A stretch of 42,106 nucleotides of DNA from Polaromonas sp. CF318 (lineage in GTDB: Bacteria > Pseudomonadota > Gammaproteobacteria > Burkholderiales > Burkholderiaceae_C): contig NZ_AKIV01000102.1 in NCBI RefSeq assembly GCF_000282655.1, positions 1 through 42,106 of the forward strand, read 5' to 3'. Under the pieces are notes generated by a model. The model searched no databases. It was given only the letters and a program-made list of their open reading frames with translations, and was not told the origin of the DNA. The position numbers were made by a program, and so were the translations under genes. Shown here in pieces: positions 32,071 to 40,706 of the stretch; the first letter of the stretch is position 1, and each line of letters opens with the position of its first letter.

Positions 32071-34623
32071 ATGGCTTCGCAACCTGACGTTCTTCAATCC
32101 TGTCTCCAGTCGGCGGCCACAGCGGCGCGGTCTGCTTTGGAAAAATGCGTGGAAGACGCCGTGGCGGGCCTGCAGGTGGCCGAAACCCAAAGCGGGAAGG
32201 TGGCCGAACGCGACGAACTGGCCACAGCCTGGCGCGAGCTGCTCAAAAACAAAGCCGCCTGGAGCGTGCAATACCCCGCCGACCTGCTGGTCCATTTCAA
32301 GGCCAATGTGGCCGCCGCGGCCCAGGCGGCGCGAGCGCCCGAAGCTTCCAGCGAGCAATTGGCCGCTTCGGCCGCGGCCTCGTCCAGCGCCTTCGCCGCC
32401 CTGAGCCATGCGAGCTTCTCGCTGGTCGACGACCAGGACGTCTCCAAGGCGATCGAATCCTCCCGGCTGCTCCAGCAGGTGCTGCCGGCCGTGGACCACA
32501 TACTGGCCGAACTCAACAAGCTGATCAGCACGGTGCAGGGCCTGCCCAACGTGAGGCCCGAACTCAACCCGCTGCGCCCCGAAGTCTTTGCGCAAACCCT
32601 GCGCGAAATGGCGGTGGCAAGCAGGGCCGAGCCGGCGGTGGTTTCGCTGTGGCTCAAGTACATGGCCGACCCGCTGGGCCGTGAGCTCAAGCGGCTTTAT
32701 GAGCGGCTGGTCAACCAGCTCGAACTCGCCAACGTCCAGGGCGCCAGCTATCGCGTGCTGCCCACGCCAGCCAACGTGGGCCGCGGTCGAGGTCGCGGCG
32801 GAAACGGTTCCAGCCCGGCGGGCCCCGGCCCCGGCGGCGCTGCCGAAGGTGACGCAAGCGGTGGTGGCGGCGAAGGCGGTTTTGGCGAGGGCGGCGGCCA
32901 GCCGGTGCCGCAATACGCCGACCTGTCCAACTATGAAATCCGGGACGAGCTGTTCCAGGACTTTTTATTCAACGGCGGCAGCAATGCCCACCACGGCCTG
33001 GCGCCTTCTTATTACGAGACCGTCGAGGAGGAGCTCGCCGCCCTCCACGCCACGCCCGACTCCGGTTCCGCGCCGCTGGCCGAGTCACGCCCCGGCTACA
33101 TGTCCGACTATGAGGGCATGCCAGCCGTTGATCGTCCGCAGCGCCTGGTCGACGAGCGCAGCCAGCTCAGCCCGCAGGTCTGGGGCTCGTATGCCAAACC
33201 CCGGGAGCGCGCCATCGTGCGCACCCAGCTCAAGAAGGAAGCCCGCCAGGTCGGCCAGGTGCTGGGCCTGGAGGTGGTGCGCAAGCTGGTCAACCAGGTG
33301 GCGCAGGACCCGCGCCTGCTGGTGCCGGTGCGCGAGGCCATCGTGGCGCTGGAGCCTTCGCTGCTGCGCCTGGCCATGGTGGACCCGCGCTTTTTCAGCG
33401 ATGAAGGCCATGCCGGGCGCCGCGTCATGGAGCGGGTGGCGCAGCGCAGCTTCAAGTACAACGACGAATTCAGCCCCGAGTTCCTGGCCTTCTTCGAGCC
33501 GGTCACCCGCGCCTTCAACGAGCTGAACAGCCTGACGATTGAAGACGCCCAGCCCTTCGGCATGGCGCTTGCCACGCTGGAATACGGCTGGGACGAACAG
33601 GATCAGCTCGAGGCGGAAAACCGCAACAACGTGCTGCAGGCCCTGCGTTTCGCCGAAGAGCGCCAGACGCAGGCCGACCAGATCGCCTTTGAGCTCAGCA
33701 CCCGCTCCGACCTGGACAAGGTGCCCGGCCTGGTGCTCGATTTCCTCTTCGGCCCCTGGGCGCTGGCCATGGCCCACGCCAAGCTCGTCGACACGCGCAA
33801 CCAGATAGACCCCATGGGCTTCGGCTCGGTGGTGCCCGACCTGCTCTGGAGCGTCAAGCGGGAAGTGACCCTCAAGCGACCGGCCAAGCTGATCGAGATG
33901 ATCCCCAGCCTGCTGGCCAAGCTGCACGAGGGGCTGGAATTGCTGGGGCAGGATCCGCGCGAGAGCGAGCCCTTTTTTGAAGGCCTGATGAAGCTGCACC
34001 GGCCGGTGCTCAAGCTGCGCCGCCTCAAAAGCCAGCGCGACGCCGAAGAGTCGGGCGCCGTGCCGCTGGAGCCCGAGGAACTGCCCGCCACGCCCGAGCA
34101 GCGCCTGGCCAAAGCGGCCGCCCACCCCTGGCTGGCGCGCGACGAACTCGACGCCGCCGGCTTTGAAGACACGCTGCCGACGGCGCCGGGCGAGCTCATG
34201 CCGCTGGAAGAAGAGCACGAACAATCCCTTGCCGCGCGGCCCGTCGCCGAGGAGGAGGTCGACTCTTCCCACGCCGAGCTGATCGCCGAGCAGGAAGCTT
34301 CGCCCAACGCCGTGCCGGCCCTGGCCCAGGGCGAAGCCGAGCGCCTGTTGATGAGCTTGCGGGCCGGCCACTGGGTCGATTTGTACTCGCGCCGCCGCTG
34401 GTTGCGCGCCCAGCTGATCTGGGCCAGCACCAAGGGCACGCTGTTCATGTTCGTGAGCCACGGCGGCCAGCCGCACTCCATGACCAAACGCAGCTGCGAA
34501 CGGCTGCTGCGGGAGCGCCTGCTCAGGCCGGTGGACAGCCAGGGCGTGGTGGCGCAGGCACTGGACGCGGTCGCCTCGGAAGTCGTTTCGCCGGCCACCC
34601 AGGCCGAGCCGGAAACCGCGTAA
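32071..34623 (+). CDS. DUF1631 family protein
   Basis: An 850-residue cytoplasmic protein of unknown function. The N-terminal part is helical (ALEKCVEDAVAGLQVAE, LLQQVLPAVDHILAELNKL). A glycine-rich linker at about 235-275 (GRGRGRGGNG, GGGGEGGFGEGGG) separates it from a large central helical domain, in which VVRKLVNQVAQDPRLLVPVR and DPRFFSDEGHAGRRVMERV are conserved family-like segments. A small beta-rich C-terminal module lies at about 756-826 (WVDLYSRRRWLRAQLIWAS, GTLFMFVSH), resembling PilZ-like ends of DUF1631 proteins. The start at 32071 lacks a strong Shine-Dalgarno. It stands alone, with a hairpin 23 bp after the stop. Any c-di-GMP link is speculation. Confidence 0.82.
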   Translation: MASQPDVLQSCLQSAATAARSALEKCVEDAVAGLQVAETQSGKVAERDELATAWRELLKNKAAWSVQYPADLLVHFKANVAAAAQAARAPEASSEQLAASAAASSSAFAALSHASFSLVDDQDVSKAIESSRLLQQVLPAVDHILAELNKLISTVQGLPNVRPELNPLRPEVFAQTLREMAVASRAEPAVVSLWLKYMADPLGRELKRLYERLVNQLELANVQGASYRVLPTPANVGRGRGRGGNGSSPAGPGPGGAAEGDASGGGGEGGFGEGGGQPVPQYADLSNYEIRDELFQDFLFNGGSNAHHGLAPSYYETVEEELAALHATPDSGSAPLAESRPGYMSDYEGMPAVDRPQRLVDERSQLSPQVWGSYAKPRERAIVRTQLKKEARQVGQVLGLEVVRKLVNQVAQDPRLLVPVREAIVALEPSLLRLAMVDPRFFSDEGHAGRRVMERVAQRSFKYNDEFSPEFLAFFEPVTRAFNELNSLTIEDAQPFGMALATLEYGWDEQDQLEAENRNNVLQALRFAEERQTQADQIAFELSTRSDLDKVPGLVLDFLFGPWALAMAHAKLVDTRNQIDPMGFGSVVPDLLWSVKREVTLKRPAKLIEMIPSLLAKLHEGLELLGQDPRESEPFFEGLMKLHRPVLKLRRLKSQRDAEESGAVPLEPEELPATPEQRLAKAAAHPWLARDELDAAGFEDTLPTAPGELMPLEEEHEQSLAARPVAEEEVDSSHAELIAEQEASPNAVPALAQGEAERLLMSLRAGHWVDLYSRRRWLRAQLIWASTKGTLFMFVSHGGQPHSMTKRSCERLLRERLLRPVDSQGVVAQALDAVASEVVSPATQAEPETA

Positions 34624-34645
34624 CACCCCGGGCTTCTTGTAGGCA

Positions 34646-34665
34646 GCGTGCGGTGCGCCGCACGC
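34646..34665 (+). terminator. Strong hairpin after the DUF1631 gene
   Basis: GCGTGCGG (34646-34653) and CCGCACGC (34658-34665) form a perfect 8-bp stem with a TGCG tetraloop, 23 bp past the stop codon. No T-tract follows, so intrinsic termination would be atypical. It may protect the mRNA end or mark a Rho-assisted terminator. Confidence 0.4.
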
Positions 34666-34738
34666 GGTGCTGTCCGACATCCCCGCTCGCCACCGGCGCG
34701 CACATTGGTGAATTCGCTTTCACCTTCAAGGGGCTTCC

Positions 34739-35176
34739 ATGATTGAAAAAAACGCTTCCGTTCACTGGGAGGGCGCCGGCAAAAAAGGCCAGGGCCGCAT
34801 CAGCACCGACACCGGCGCGCTCAAGAGTTATCCCTACGGCTTTGGCAGCCGGTTCGAAGATGACCGCAGCGGCACCAACCCGGAAGAGTTGCTGGGTGCG
34901 GCCCATGCGGCCTGTTTCACCATGGCGTTTTCCTTTGCCTGCGACAAGGCCGGTTTTGCCACCGCCTTGGTGGACACCCGCGCCAAGGTCCGCCTGGTGC
35001 CCCAGGGCGACGGCTTTCTGATCGACCGCATCGCGTTGACGCTGGAGGCCGCCGTCCCGGGGATTGACGAGGCGAAATTCCAGGAAATCGCCGAGGGCGC
35101 CAAGAAAGCCTGCCCGCTGTCCAAGGCCCTGGCCAGCGTGCCGGAGATCACCCTGGCGGCCACCTTGCGCAAGTAG
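34739..35176 (+). CDS. OsmC family peroxiredoxin-like protein
   Basis: A 145-residue OsmC protein that would reduce organic hydroperoxides with a cysteine pair. C59 in GAAHAACFTMAFS and C125 in KKACPLSKAL are the two reactive cysteines, and NPEELLGAAHA holds the conserved Glu50. The beta-strand start NASVHWEGAGKKGQGRIST is typical of OsmC rather than Ohr. AAGGGG lies eight bases upstream of the ATG at 34739. It is monocistronic and converges with the GIY-YIG-like gene. Confidence 0.93.
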   Translation: MIEKNASVHWEGAGKKGQGRISTDTGALKSYPYGFGSRFEDDRSGTNPEELLGAAHAACFTMAFSFACDKAGFATALVDTRAKVRLVPQGDGFLIDRIALTLEAAVPGIDEAKFQEIAEGAKKACPLSKALASVPEITLAATLRK

Positions 35177-35208
35177 CCGCGCCTGCGGCAGGCCCTGTGG
35201 CGCGGCGC

Positions 35209-35544
35209 TCAGGCCTGCCAGACCCCGTAGCCCGCTTCGCGCAGGCCTATGCCCAGTTCGACTTCCATCTCGCGCGCTGCGTCATAGGGCATGGGGTTGT
35301 ACATCTCGTAAAGCCGGGGCAGCAGGCGAACACCGAAATCGCGCGCGAAGCGGTTGGACTGTATGCCGGCCTTGTGCTTGTCAAAGCGCACGTCCGGGTC
35401 CAGCCCGGTCATGCCCACATAGACAAAAGGTTTGCCCAGCTGATAGTCCGGGTTGGCGCGGCGAAAGCGCGGCACGTCCCAGACCTCGGGCGCGAGTTCG
35501 ATCACATAGACGCTGTAGTGATGGCTTTTGGGGCGGCGCGGCAT
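35209..35544 (-). CDS. Small GIY-YIG-like protein
   Basis: A 111-residue protein starting at the ATG at 35544. HYSVYVIEL (9-17) and KPFVYVGMT (38-46) occupy the places of the GIY and YIG motifs; VRFDKHKAG (52-60) supplies the conserved Arg and His region, and AREMEVELG (90-98) could give the metal-binding Glu. This is consistent with the GIY-YIG nuclease fold, but the GIY motif is replaced by YVI. Catalytic activity is therefore uncertain. It lies downstream of the metallopeptidase gene on the same strand, 42 bp away. I know of no assigned function. Confidence 0.7.
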   Translation of the reverse strand: MPRRPKSHHYSVYVIELAPEVWDVPRFRRANPDYQLGKPFVYVGMTGLDPDVRFDKHKAGIQSNRFARDFGVRLLPRLYEMYNPMPYDAAREMEVELGIGLREAGYGVWQA

Positions 35545-35585
35545 GGCGCCACCACTGTAGCGCACGCGCTGTGCCGACTCCGCAT

Positions 35586-37016
35586 TTAGCCCGCCGGTTG
35601 CGGCGCTTCTTGTGTCTGCTCCTGCTCCTGCACCGCCTGGCTTGCCTCCTCCTCGCGCCAGCTGCCCGAGGTCACCAGCAGGTGAATGAATTGCAGCTTG
35701 CCCACCGCGTCCAGGGGCAACACAAAAGGATAAAAGTCGGGCTGGCCCATGCTGCGCGACATCTCGTTGAGCATGGTGGTCAGCCGGGTCCAGTGGTTGA
35801 TGAAGGTCAGGAACTGCGCCGCATCCGGGTGCTCCGGCTGGTACAGCGCGTCCAGCGTGAAGGGCGTGAACTCGAGGTCGAAGCGGTCCACGCTCAGGCC
35901 GAAGCTCAGCGCGGTATCGATGGCATCGCGCATGTGCATGTAGTGCGCCCAGCATTCGGCCCAGTCTTCCCAGGGATGGGTGCTGGCATAGGCGCTCACG
36001 AAATGCAGCGGCCAGTCGGAGGGCGGGCCTTCGTCGTAGTTGCGCTGCAGGGCGGCCGCGTAGTCCAGCGTCTCATCGCCGAAGAGCTGGTGAAAGCCCT
36101 CCAGCCAGGGCGTGCCGGCCACCAGACGGTCCCAGTAATAGTGGCCCACCTCATGGCGCAGGTGGCCCAGCAGGGTGCGGTAGGGCTCGCGCATGGCCTT
36201 GCGCACCGCCTCGCGCTTGGCGTCGTCGGCTTCGTCGATGTTGAGCGTGATCAGGCCGGTGTTGTGCCCGGTCATGATGTGCGGGCCGTTGACCGGTGAA
36301 CGCAGGAAATCGAACATCAGGCCGCGTGCAGGGTCTTCGCTCATGCGCGACGCCACCGGCAGCCCCAACAGGATCAACGAGGACACCAGCCGCCGCTTGG
36401 CCAGCTCTATGCGCCCCCAGAGGTAGCCGTTGTCGGGCTGTTCCGGGTTCATCAGGTCGGGAATCGTGCGGTTCAGCCGGCAGGCCCGGCACATGTCCGC
36501 GGGGTCGTGCCAGGCCACGAGCCAGTTGCAGGAGGCGGGGGTGGCAAGGTTGAGGCAGCGCTTGTAGGTCGGCACACCGTCGTCATCGCCGGCCTCGCTA
36601 CCAGCTTCGGCGAACGGCATTGGCGTGGCATCAGGCGCGGATTCCTGGCCGGGAATCTCGTCCAGCGCGGGTGGCTGCGTGTCGTCGGGCGGCGGCACGG
36701 CCGGCGCGGCGCCCGCCTGCCACTCGCGCCAGCTGCCTTTGCGCGGTCCCGGCATCAGGGGCAACAGCAGGCCGCGCTCGCAGTCATAGCCCAGCGGCGT
36801 GTCGCAGGCCAGGCATTTGCTGTTGCGAAAGAACACCGGTTGCCCGCACTGGCAGCGGTAGTTGCGGCCTGCCAGCAAGGGCAGGGGTGGCTCGGTGGAG
36901 GTGGAGGGGTTGGTGAAGAACAAGTGCTTGCCCGGATAAAGCCTGCGGGGGACGGGTGCGGCGCGCCCGCAGGATGGCAGTGTCCCATGTTTTGCCGCGC
37001 GGGCCTGCGGCGGCAC
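35586..37016 (-). CDS. Zinc-ribbon putative zinc metallopeptidase
   Basis: A protein of up to 476 residues. An N-terminal zinc ribbon (C55, C57, C68, C71 in CQCGQPVFFRNSKCLAC) and a second Cys group (C154, C163, C176, C179) precede a metallopeptidase-like domain with HEVGHYYW (288-295), whose HExxH binds zinc. HPWEDWAECWAHYMH about 50-60 residues later probably gives the third ligand. The match is to the family of putative zinc-binding metallopeptidases of unknown substrate. The start is doubtful: relatives begin a few residues before the first Cys pair, and the first 45 residues here look non-conserved. A TTG at 36923 is possible. The Glu/Gln-rich C-terminus is low-complexity. Confidence 0.85.
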   Translation of the reverse strand: MPPQARAAKHGTLPSCGRAAPVPRRLYPGKHLFFTNPSTSTEPPLPLLAGRNYRCQCGQPVFFRNSKCLACDTPLGYDCERGLLLPLMPGPRKGSWREWQAGAAPAVPPPDDTQPPALDEIPGQESAPDATPMPFAEAGSEAGDDDGVPTYKRCLNLATPASCNWLVAWHDPADMCRACRLNRTIPDLMNPEQPDNGYLWGRIELAKRRLVSSLILLGLPVASRMSEDPARGLMFDFLRSPVNGPHIMTGHNTGLITLNIDEADDAKREAVRKAMREPYRTLLGHLRHEVGHYYWDRLVAGTPWLEGFHQLFGDETLDYAAALQRNYDEGPPSDWPLHFVSAYASTHPWEDWAECWAHYMHMRDAIDTALSFGLSVDRFDLEFTPFTLDALYQPEHPDAAQFLTFINHWTRLTTMLNEMSRSMGQPDFYPFVLPLDAVGKLQFIHLLVTSGSWREEEASQAVQEQEQTQEAPQPAG

Positions 37017-37090
37017 TACCCGTCGGCCTGTCAGCGCAGGCCGACAAAACCGCCCGCGGCGCTTGCTTTTATCATCGGGTATTCACACGC

Positions 37091-37112
37091 CCCGCGGCAA
37101 TCCCGCCGCGGG
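37091..37112 (+). promoter_or_regulatory. Perfect hairpin in the tautomerase leader
   Basis: CCCGCGGC (37091-37098) and GCCGCGGG (37105-37112) form an 8-bp all-GC stem with a six-base loop, ending 21 bp before the tautomerase ATG and just before its AGAGGAAA ribosome binding site. It lies in the divergent region with the metallopeptidase gene. It could be a leader structure affecting translation or an operator; neither is shown. Confidence 0.4.
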
Positions 37113-37133
37113 CACTTCATTCCAGAGGAAACC

Positions 37134-37325
37134 ATGCCCACTTACCACGTCGAAATGATGGAAGGCCGCACCATTGAGCAAAAGAAAAAGCTCGTTGAGG
37201 CCATCACCCGCGTCAGCGTTGAAATCCTGGGCGGCCAGCCCGAGTCGGTGGACATCCTGATCACCGACGTCAAGCGCGAGAACTGGGCCACCGGCGGCAA
37301 GCTCTGGTCCGAGCCCAGGGACTAA
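37134..37325 (+). CDS. 4-Oxalocrotonate tautomerase family protein
   Basis: A 63-residue tautomerase-superfamily protein. Pro2, exposed after Met removal, is the expected catalytic base (MPTYHVEMMEGRTIEQKKKL). VSVEILGGQPESVDILITDV and ENWATGGKLWSE follow the 4-OT fold. AGAGGAAACC gives a strong Shine-Dalgarno. The DHA2 transporter gene follows after 16 bp, suggesting a shared transcript. The natural substrate is unknown; no meta-cleavage pathway genes are nearby. Confidence 0.9.
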   Translation: MPTYHVEMMEGRTIEQKKKLVEAITRVSVEILGGQPESVDILITDVKRENWATGGKLWSEPRD

Positions 37326-37341
37326 AGGCCGGGCCCGGCGC

Positions 37342-38820
37342 ATGTCCGCTTCCCTCGCCGGCCTGCAGGCGCGCCACGGCCCGCGTTACCGCTGGCTGCT
37401 CCTGCTGTCGGTCATGATAGGCACAATGGCCTCCATCATGTCGTCGACCATCGTCAACGTGGCGATTCCCGACATGAGCCAGCACTTCACGCTGGGGCAG
37501 GAGCGCGCGCAATGGGTCAGCTCGGGCTTTATGGTGGCCATGACGGTCTCCATGCTGACCACGCCCTGGCTGCTGGCGCGCTATGGCTATCGCCGCACCT
37601 ATGCGGGCACCATGCTGCTGCTCATGGTCGGCGGCATCGTCGGCGGCTTGTCCAACCATTTCAGCCTGGTGCTGGGCGCGCGCGTGGCCGAGGGCTTGGC
37701 GGCCGGCGTGGTGCAGCCGATTCCCGCCATCATCATCATGCGCGCCTTCGGGCCGCATGAGCAGGGCCGCGCCAGCGGCCTCTTCGGCATGGGCGTGGTG
37801 CTGGCGCCGGCCGTGGGGCCCAGCATAGGCGGCGTGCTGGTGGATCTGTTCGGCTGGCGCTCGATTTTTTTCATGGTGATCCCGCTGTGCCTCGTCTCCC
37901 TGTGGATGGCCTACCGCTATGTGCCCGACACCGCGCCCGGCGGCGTGGCGGCCAACCGCAACACCGCCATGATCGACTGGCGCGGCCTGTTGCTGGGCGC
38001 GGTGGGCACGCTGTGCCTGCTCAACGGCATGGTCGAACTGCATGGCGCAGGCGGCGGCGCTCAGGCTTTTGTTTTGCTCGGCGGCGCGGCCGCCGCGCTC
38101 GCGGCTTTTGTCTGGTGGCAGCGCCGCCTGGCCGCCAACGGCGGCGCACCGCTGATGAACCTGGCGCTTTTCGGCTACCGGCCTTTCGCCATGGGCAGCA
38201 TCGTCGCCTTTATTTACGGCACGGCCCTGTTCGGCTCGACCTACCTGCTGCCGGTTTATTTGCAGCTGGGCCTGAAGCTCTCGGCCTCGCATGTGGGCAC
38301 CATACTGCTGCCGGCCGGGCTGGTGCTGGCCGCCACGATTGCCGGCGTGGGCCGCCTGGCCGACAAGCACCCGACCTGGCTGCTGGTCAGCACAGGCCTG
38401 GCGCTGCTGGCTGCCTCGTTTGCGCTGATGCTCACGGTGAGCCTGGCCTCCGGCCTGTGGATGCTGGTGGCCTGGGCCACGCTGGGCCGCATAGGCCTGG
38501 GTTTTATCCTGCCTTCGCTGAACCTCGGGTCGCTGCGGCCGCTGCACGAGCATCTGCTCTCGCAGGGGGCGAGCGCGATCAACTTTTTGCGCATGCTGGG
38601 CGGCGCCATCGGCGTGAGCCTGTGCGGCATCGTGCTCGAATGGCGGCTGGCCGCCCATGGCGACTCTTTGGCCAACAGCACCAGCAGCCCGGCCCGCCTG
38701 GCCGCCTTCAACGAGGCGTTTTTGATGCTGGCCGCGCTGTGCCTGCTGGCCATGGTGGCGGCCTGGCAGCTTCGCGTGCCGGCGGCCGGCATTCCCAATG
38801 ACCCGCAGAAAGCAGGCTGA
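37342..38820 (+). CDS. MFS transporter, DHA2 (EmrB/QacA-like) drug efflux family
   Basis: A 492-residue proton-driven efflux protein with about 14 predicted membrane helices. MSSTIVNVAIPDMSQHFTL is the DHA2 first-loop pattern, WVSSGFMVAMTVSMLTTPW and LLARYGYRRTYAGTMLL the second-helix/loop 2-3 region, and GMGVVLAPAVGPSIGGVLVD the antiporter motif C. EmrB-type relatives pair with a periplasmic adaptor EmrA; none is adjacent here. The glutamine amidotransferase gene starts two bases after the stop. Confidence 0.9.
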   Translation: MSASLAGLQARHGPRYRWLLLLSVMIGTMASIMSSTIVNVAIPDMSQHFTLGQERAQWVSSGFMVAMTVSMLTTPWLLARYGYRRTYAGTMLLLMVGGIVGGLSNHFSLVLGARVAEGLAAGVVQPIPAIIIMRAFGPHEQGRASGLFGMGVVLAPAVGPSIGGVLVDLFGWRSIFFMVIPLCLVSLWMAYRYVPDTAPGGVAANRNTAMIDWRGLLLGAVGTLCLLNGMVELHGAGGGAQAFVLLGGAAAALAAFVWWQRRLAANGGAPLMNLALFGYRPFAMGSIVAFIYGTALFGSTYLLPVYLQLGLKLSASHVGTILLPAGLVLAATIAGVGRLADKHPTWLLVSTGLALLAASFALMLTVSLASGLWMLVAWATLGRIGLGFILPSLNLGSLRPLHEHLLSQGASAINFLRMLGGAIGVSLCGIVLEWRLAAHGDSLANSTSSPARLAAFNEAFLMLAALCLLAMVAAWQLRVPAAGIPNDPQKAG

Positions 38821-38822
38821 CC

Positions 38823-39617
38823 ATGTGCCAACTCCTGGGCATGAACTGCAACGCCCCCACCGACGTGACCTTCAGCTTTCGCGGCTTCGCCCAGCGCGGC
38901 GGCCACACCGACCACCATGCCGACGGCTGGGGCATCGCATTTTTTGAAGGCGATGACAGCGTGGCCGGCGCCGGCGACAAGGGCCTGCGCCACTTTGTCG
39001 ACCACCAGCCGGCCAGCAGCTCGCCGGTGGCCGAGCTGATCAGCCGCTATCCCATCAAAAGCCGCAACGTGATCTCGCACATCCGCAAGGCCACGCAGGG
39101 CCGCGTGGCGCTGGAGAACTGCCACCCCTTTGTGCGCGAGCTCTGGGGCCGCTACTGGGTGTTCGCGCACAACGGCGACCTGAAGGATTTTTCGCCGCGC
39201 CTGCACGGCAGCTTCCGGCCCGTGGGTTCCACCGACAGCGAGCGCGCCTTTTGCTGGATCATGCAGGAGATGGCCAAATCGCACGCCGGTGTTCCCAGCG
39301 TGCGGGAGCTCAGCATCACGCTGCGCGAACTCGCGGCGCAGATCGCCGGCCACGGCACTTTCAACTTCCTGCTCAGCAACGGCCAGGCGCTGTGGGCGCA
39401 TGCCTCCACGAACCTGTACTACGTCGAGCGCAAGCATCCCTTTGCCCATGCCACGTTGAGCGATGAGGATGTGAGTGTGAACTTCGCCGAGCACACCCGG
39501 CCCACCGACAAGGTGGCCGTGGTCGTCACGGCGCCGCTGACCACGAACGAGCAGTGGACGGCCTTCGCGCCGGGCGAGCTCAAGGTGTTTGAGGACGGCG
39601 CGCTGGCGGCCGCCTAG
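38823..39617 (+). CDS. Class II glutamine amidotransferase, YafJ type
   Basis: A 264-residue class II amidotransferase domain protein. Cys2 (MCQLLGMNCN) is the N-terminal nucleophile after Met removal. RGGHTDHHADGWGIAFF, SHIRKATQGRVALENCHPF and VFAHNGDL are the conserved substrate-pocket segments, and GSTDSERAFCWIM completes the pattern of E. coli YafJ. No synthetase domain is attached, so the acceptor of the ammonia is unknown. It follows the efflux gene with a 2-bp gap and converges with a possible remnant gene. Confidence 0.92.
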   Translation: MCQLLGMNCNAPTDVTFSFRGFAQRGGHTDHHADGWGIAFFEGDDSVAGAGDKGLRHFVDHQPASSSPVAELISRYPIKSRNVISHIRKATQGRVALENCHPFVRELWGRYWVFAHNGDLKDFSPRLHGSFRPVGSTDSERAFCWIMQEMAKSHAGVPSVRELSITLRELAAQIAGHGTFNFLLSNGQALWAHASTNLYYVERKHPFAHATLSDEDVSVNFAEHTRPTDKVAVVVTAPLTTNEQWTAFAPGELKVFEDGALAAA

Positions 39618-39730
39618 CTTTCTAGGGCGACCTGCCCGTTGCGCTGTACGGTCACCACAAAAATGCTGTCGAAATCGCTGCCCTTCCAGCGCGGCACGGT
39701 GTCGGGCCGGCCGCCCATGCCCGTCAGCAT
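39614..39730 (-). pseudogene. Possible C-terminal gene remnant (38 codons)
   Basis: A short reading frame just beyond the gshB stop encodes MLTGMGGRPDTVPRWKG, then SDFDSIFVVTVQRNG and a short tail. It reads like the last strand of a histidine-phosphatase-type protein (DFDSIFVV), which is a guess. The frame continues upstream without a stop to the gshB end but differs from the gshB frame. It overlaps the last codon of the amidotransferase gene on the other strand. It may instead be a short real gene or noncoding. Confidence 0.3.
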
Positions 39731-39749
39731 GACCGGCGCGCCGGCGGCG

Positions 39750-40706
39750 TCAAGCCTTCAGCGCCGCCTCCAGCGCATCGATGAACATGGCCGCCACGTC
39801 AAAGCCGGCCTGGTCGTGGATTTCCTGGAAGCAGGTCGGGCTGGTGACGTTGATCTCGGTCACGTAATCGCCGATCACGTCGACGCCGGCCAGTAGCAGG
39901 CCGCGCGCGGCCAGCACCGGGCCCAGCGCCTCGGCGATTTCAAAGTCGCGTTTGGACAGCGGCTGCGCCACGCCCAGGCCGCCGGCCGCCAGGTTGCCGC
40001 GCACCTCGCTGCCCTGCGGAATGCGCGCCAGGCTGAAGGGCACGGGCTTGCCGCCGATGACGAGAACGCGCTTGTCGCCCTTGGCGATCTCGGGCAGGAA
40101 CTTCTGCACCATCACGCTTTGCGCGCCGTCGCGGTTCAGCGTCTCGGTGATGCTGCCCAGGTTCAGGCCGTCTTCCTTCACGCGGAAGATGCCCATGCCG
40201 CCCATGCCGTCCAGCGGCTTGAGGATGATGTCCTTGTGCTCGGCGTGAAAACGTTTGATGTCGGCCGCGCTGCGCGTCACCAGCGTCGGGCCGCTGAACT
40301 GCGCGAATTCGAGGATGGCGAGTTTTTCCGGGTGGTCGCGCAGTGCGCGCGGTTTGTTGAAGACCTTGGCGCCCTCGCGTTCGGCCTGCTCCAGCAGATG
40401 CGTGCTGTAGAAATACTCGCTGTCAAAGGGCGGGTCCTTGCGCATCACCACCGCGTCAAAACCGGCGACGGCTTCGCGCGCATCGGGGCGTGACGGGTCC
40501 GCCGTGAACCAGGTATCGGCGTCGCCCGTCAGCCTGATGTGGCGCACCTGGGCCGTGACCTTGGCGCCGGTCTGCCAGTTCATGTCGGCCGGCAGGCAGG
40601 CGCTGATGCGGTGGCCGCGCCTTTGCGCCTCGCGCATCATCGCGAAAGTGGTGTCCTTGTAGATCTTGAAGGACTCAAGCGGATCGGCGACAAAAAGGAG
40701 GTTCAT
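39750..40706 (-). CDS. gshB: Glutathione synthetase
   Basis: An ATP-grasp ligase of 318 residues joining gamma-glutamylcysteine and glycine. The N-terminal MNLLFVADPLESFKIYKDTT and VVMRKDPPFDSEYFYSTHLL are the GshB substrate-domain hallmarks. KPLDGMGGMGIFRV is the ATP-grasp glycine-rich loop, and VDVIGDYVTEINVTSPTCFQE holds the metal-binding residues. The length is normal. Its ATG overlaps the stop of the benE-like gene by 4 bp (ATGA), so translation is coupled to an unrelated transporter. The usual partner gshA is not in the window. Confidence 0.96.
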   Translation of the reverse strand: MNLLFVADPLESFKIYKDTTFAMMREAQRRGHRISACLPADMNWQTGAKVTAQVRHIRLTGDADTWFTADPSRPDAREAVAGFDAVVMRKDPPFDSEYFYSTHLLEQAEREGAKVFNKPRALRDHPEKLAILEFAQFSGPTLVTRSAADIKRFHAEHKDIILKPLDGMGGMGIFRVKEDGLNLGSITETLNRDGAQSVMVQKFLPEIAKGDKRVLVIGGKPVPFSLARIPQGSEVRGNLAAGGLGVAQPLSKRDFEIAEALGPVLAARGLLLAGVDVIGDYVTEINVTSPTCFQEIHDQAGFDVAAMFIDALEAALKA

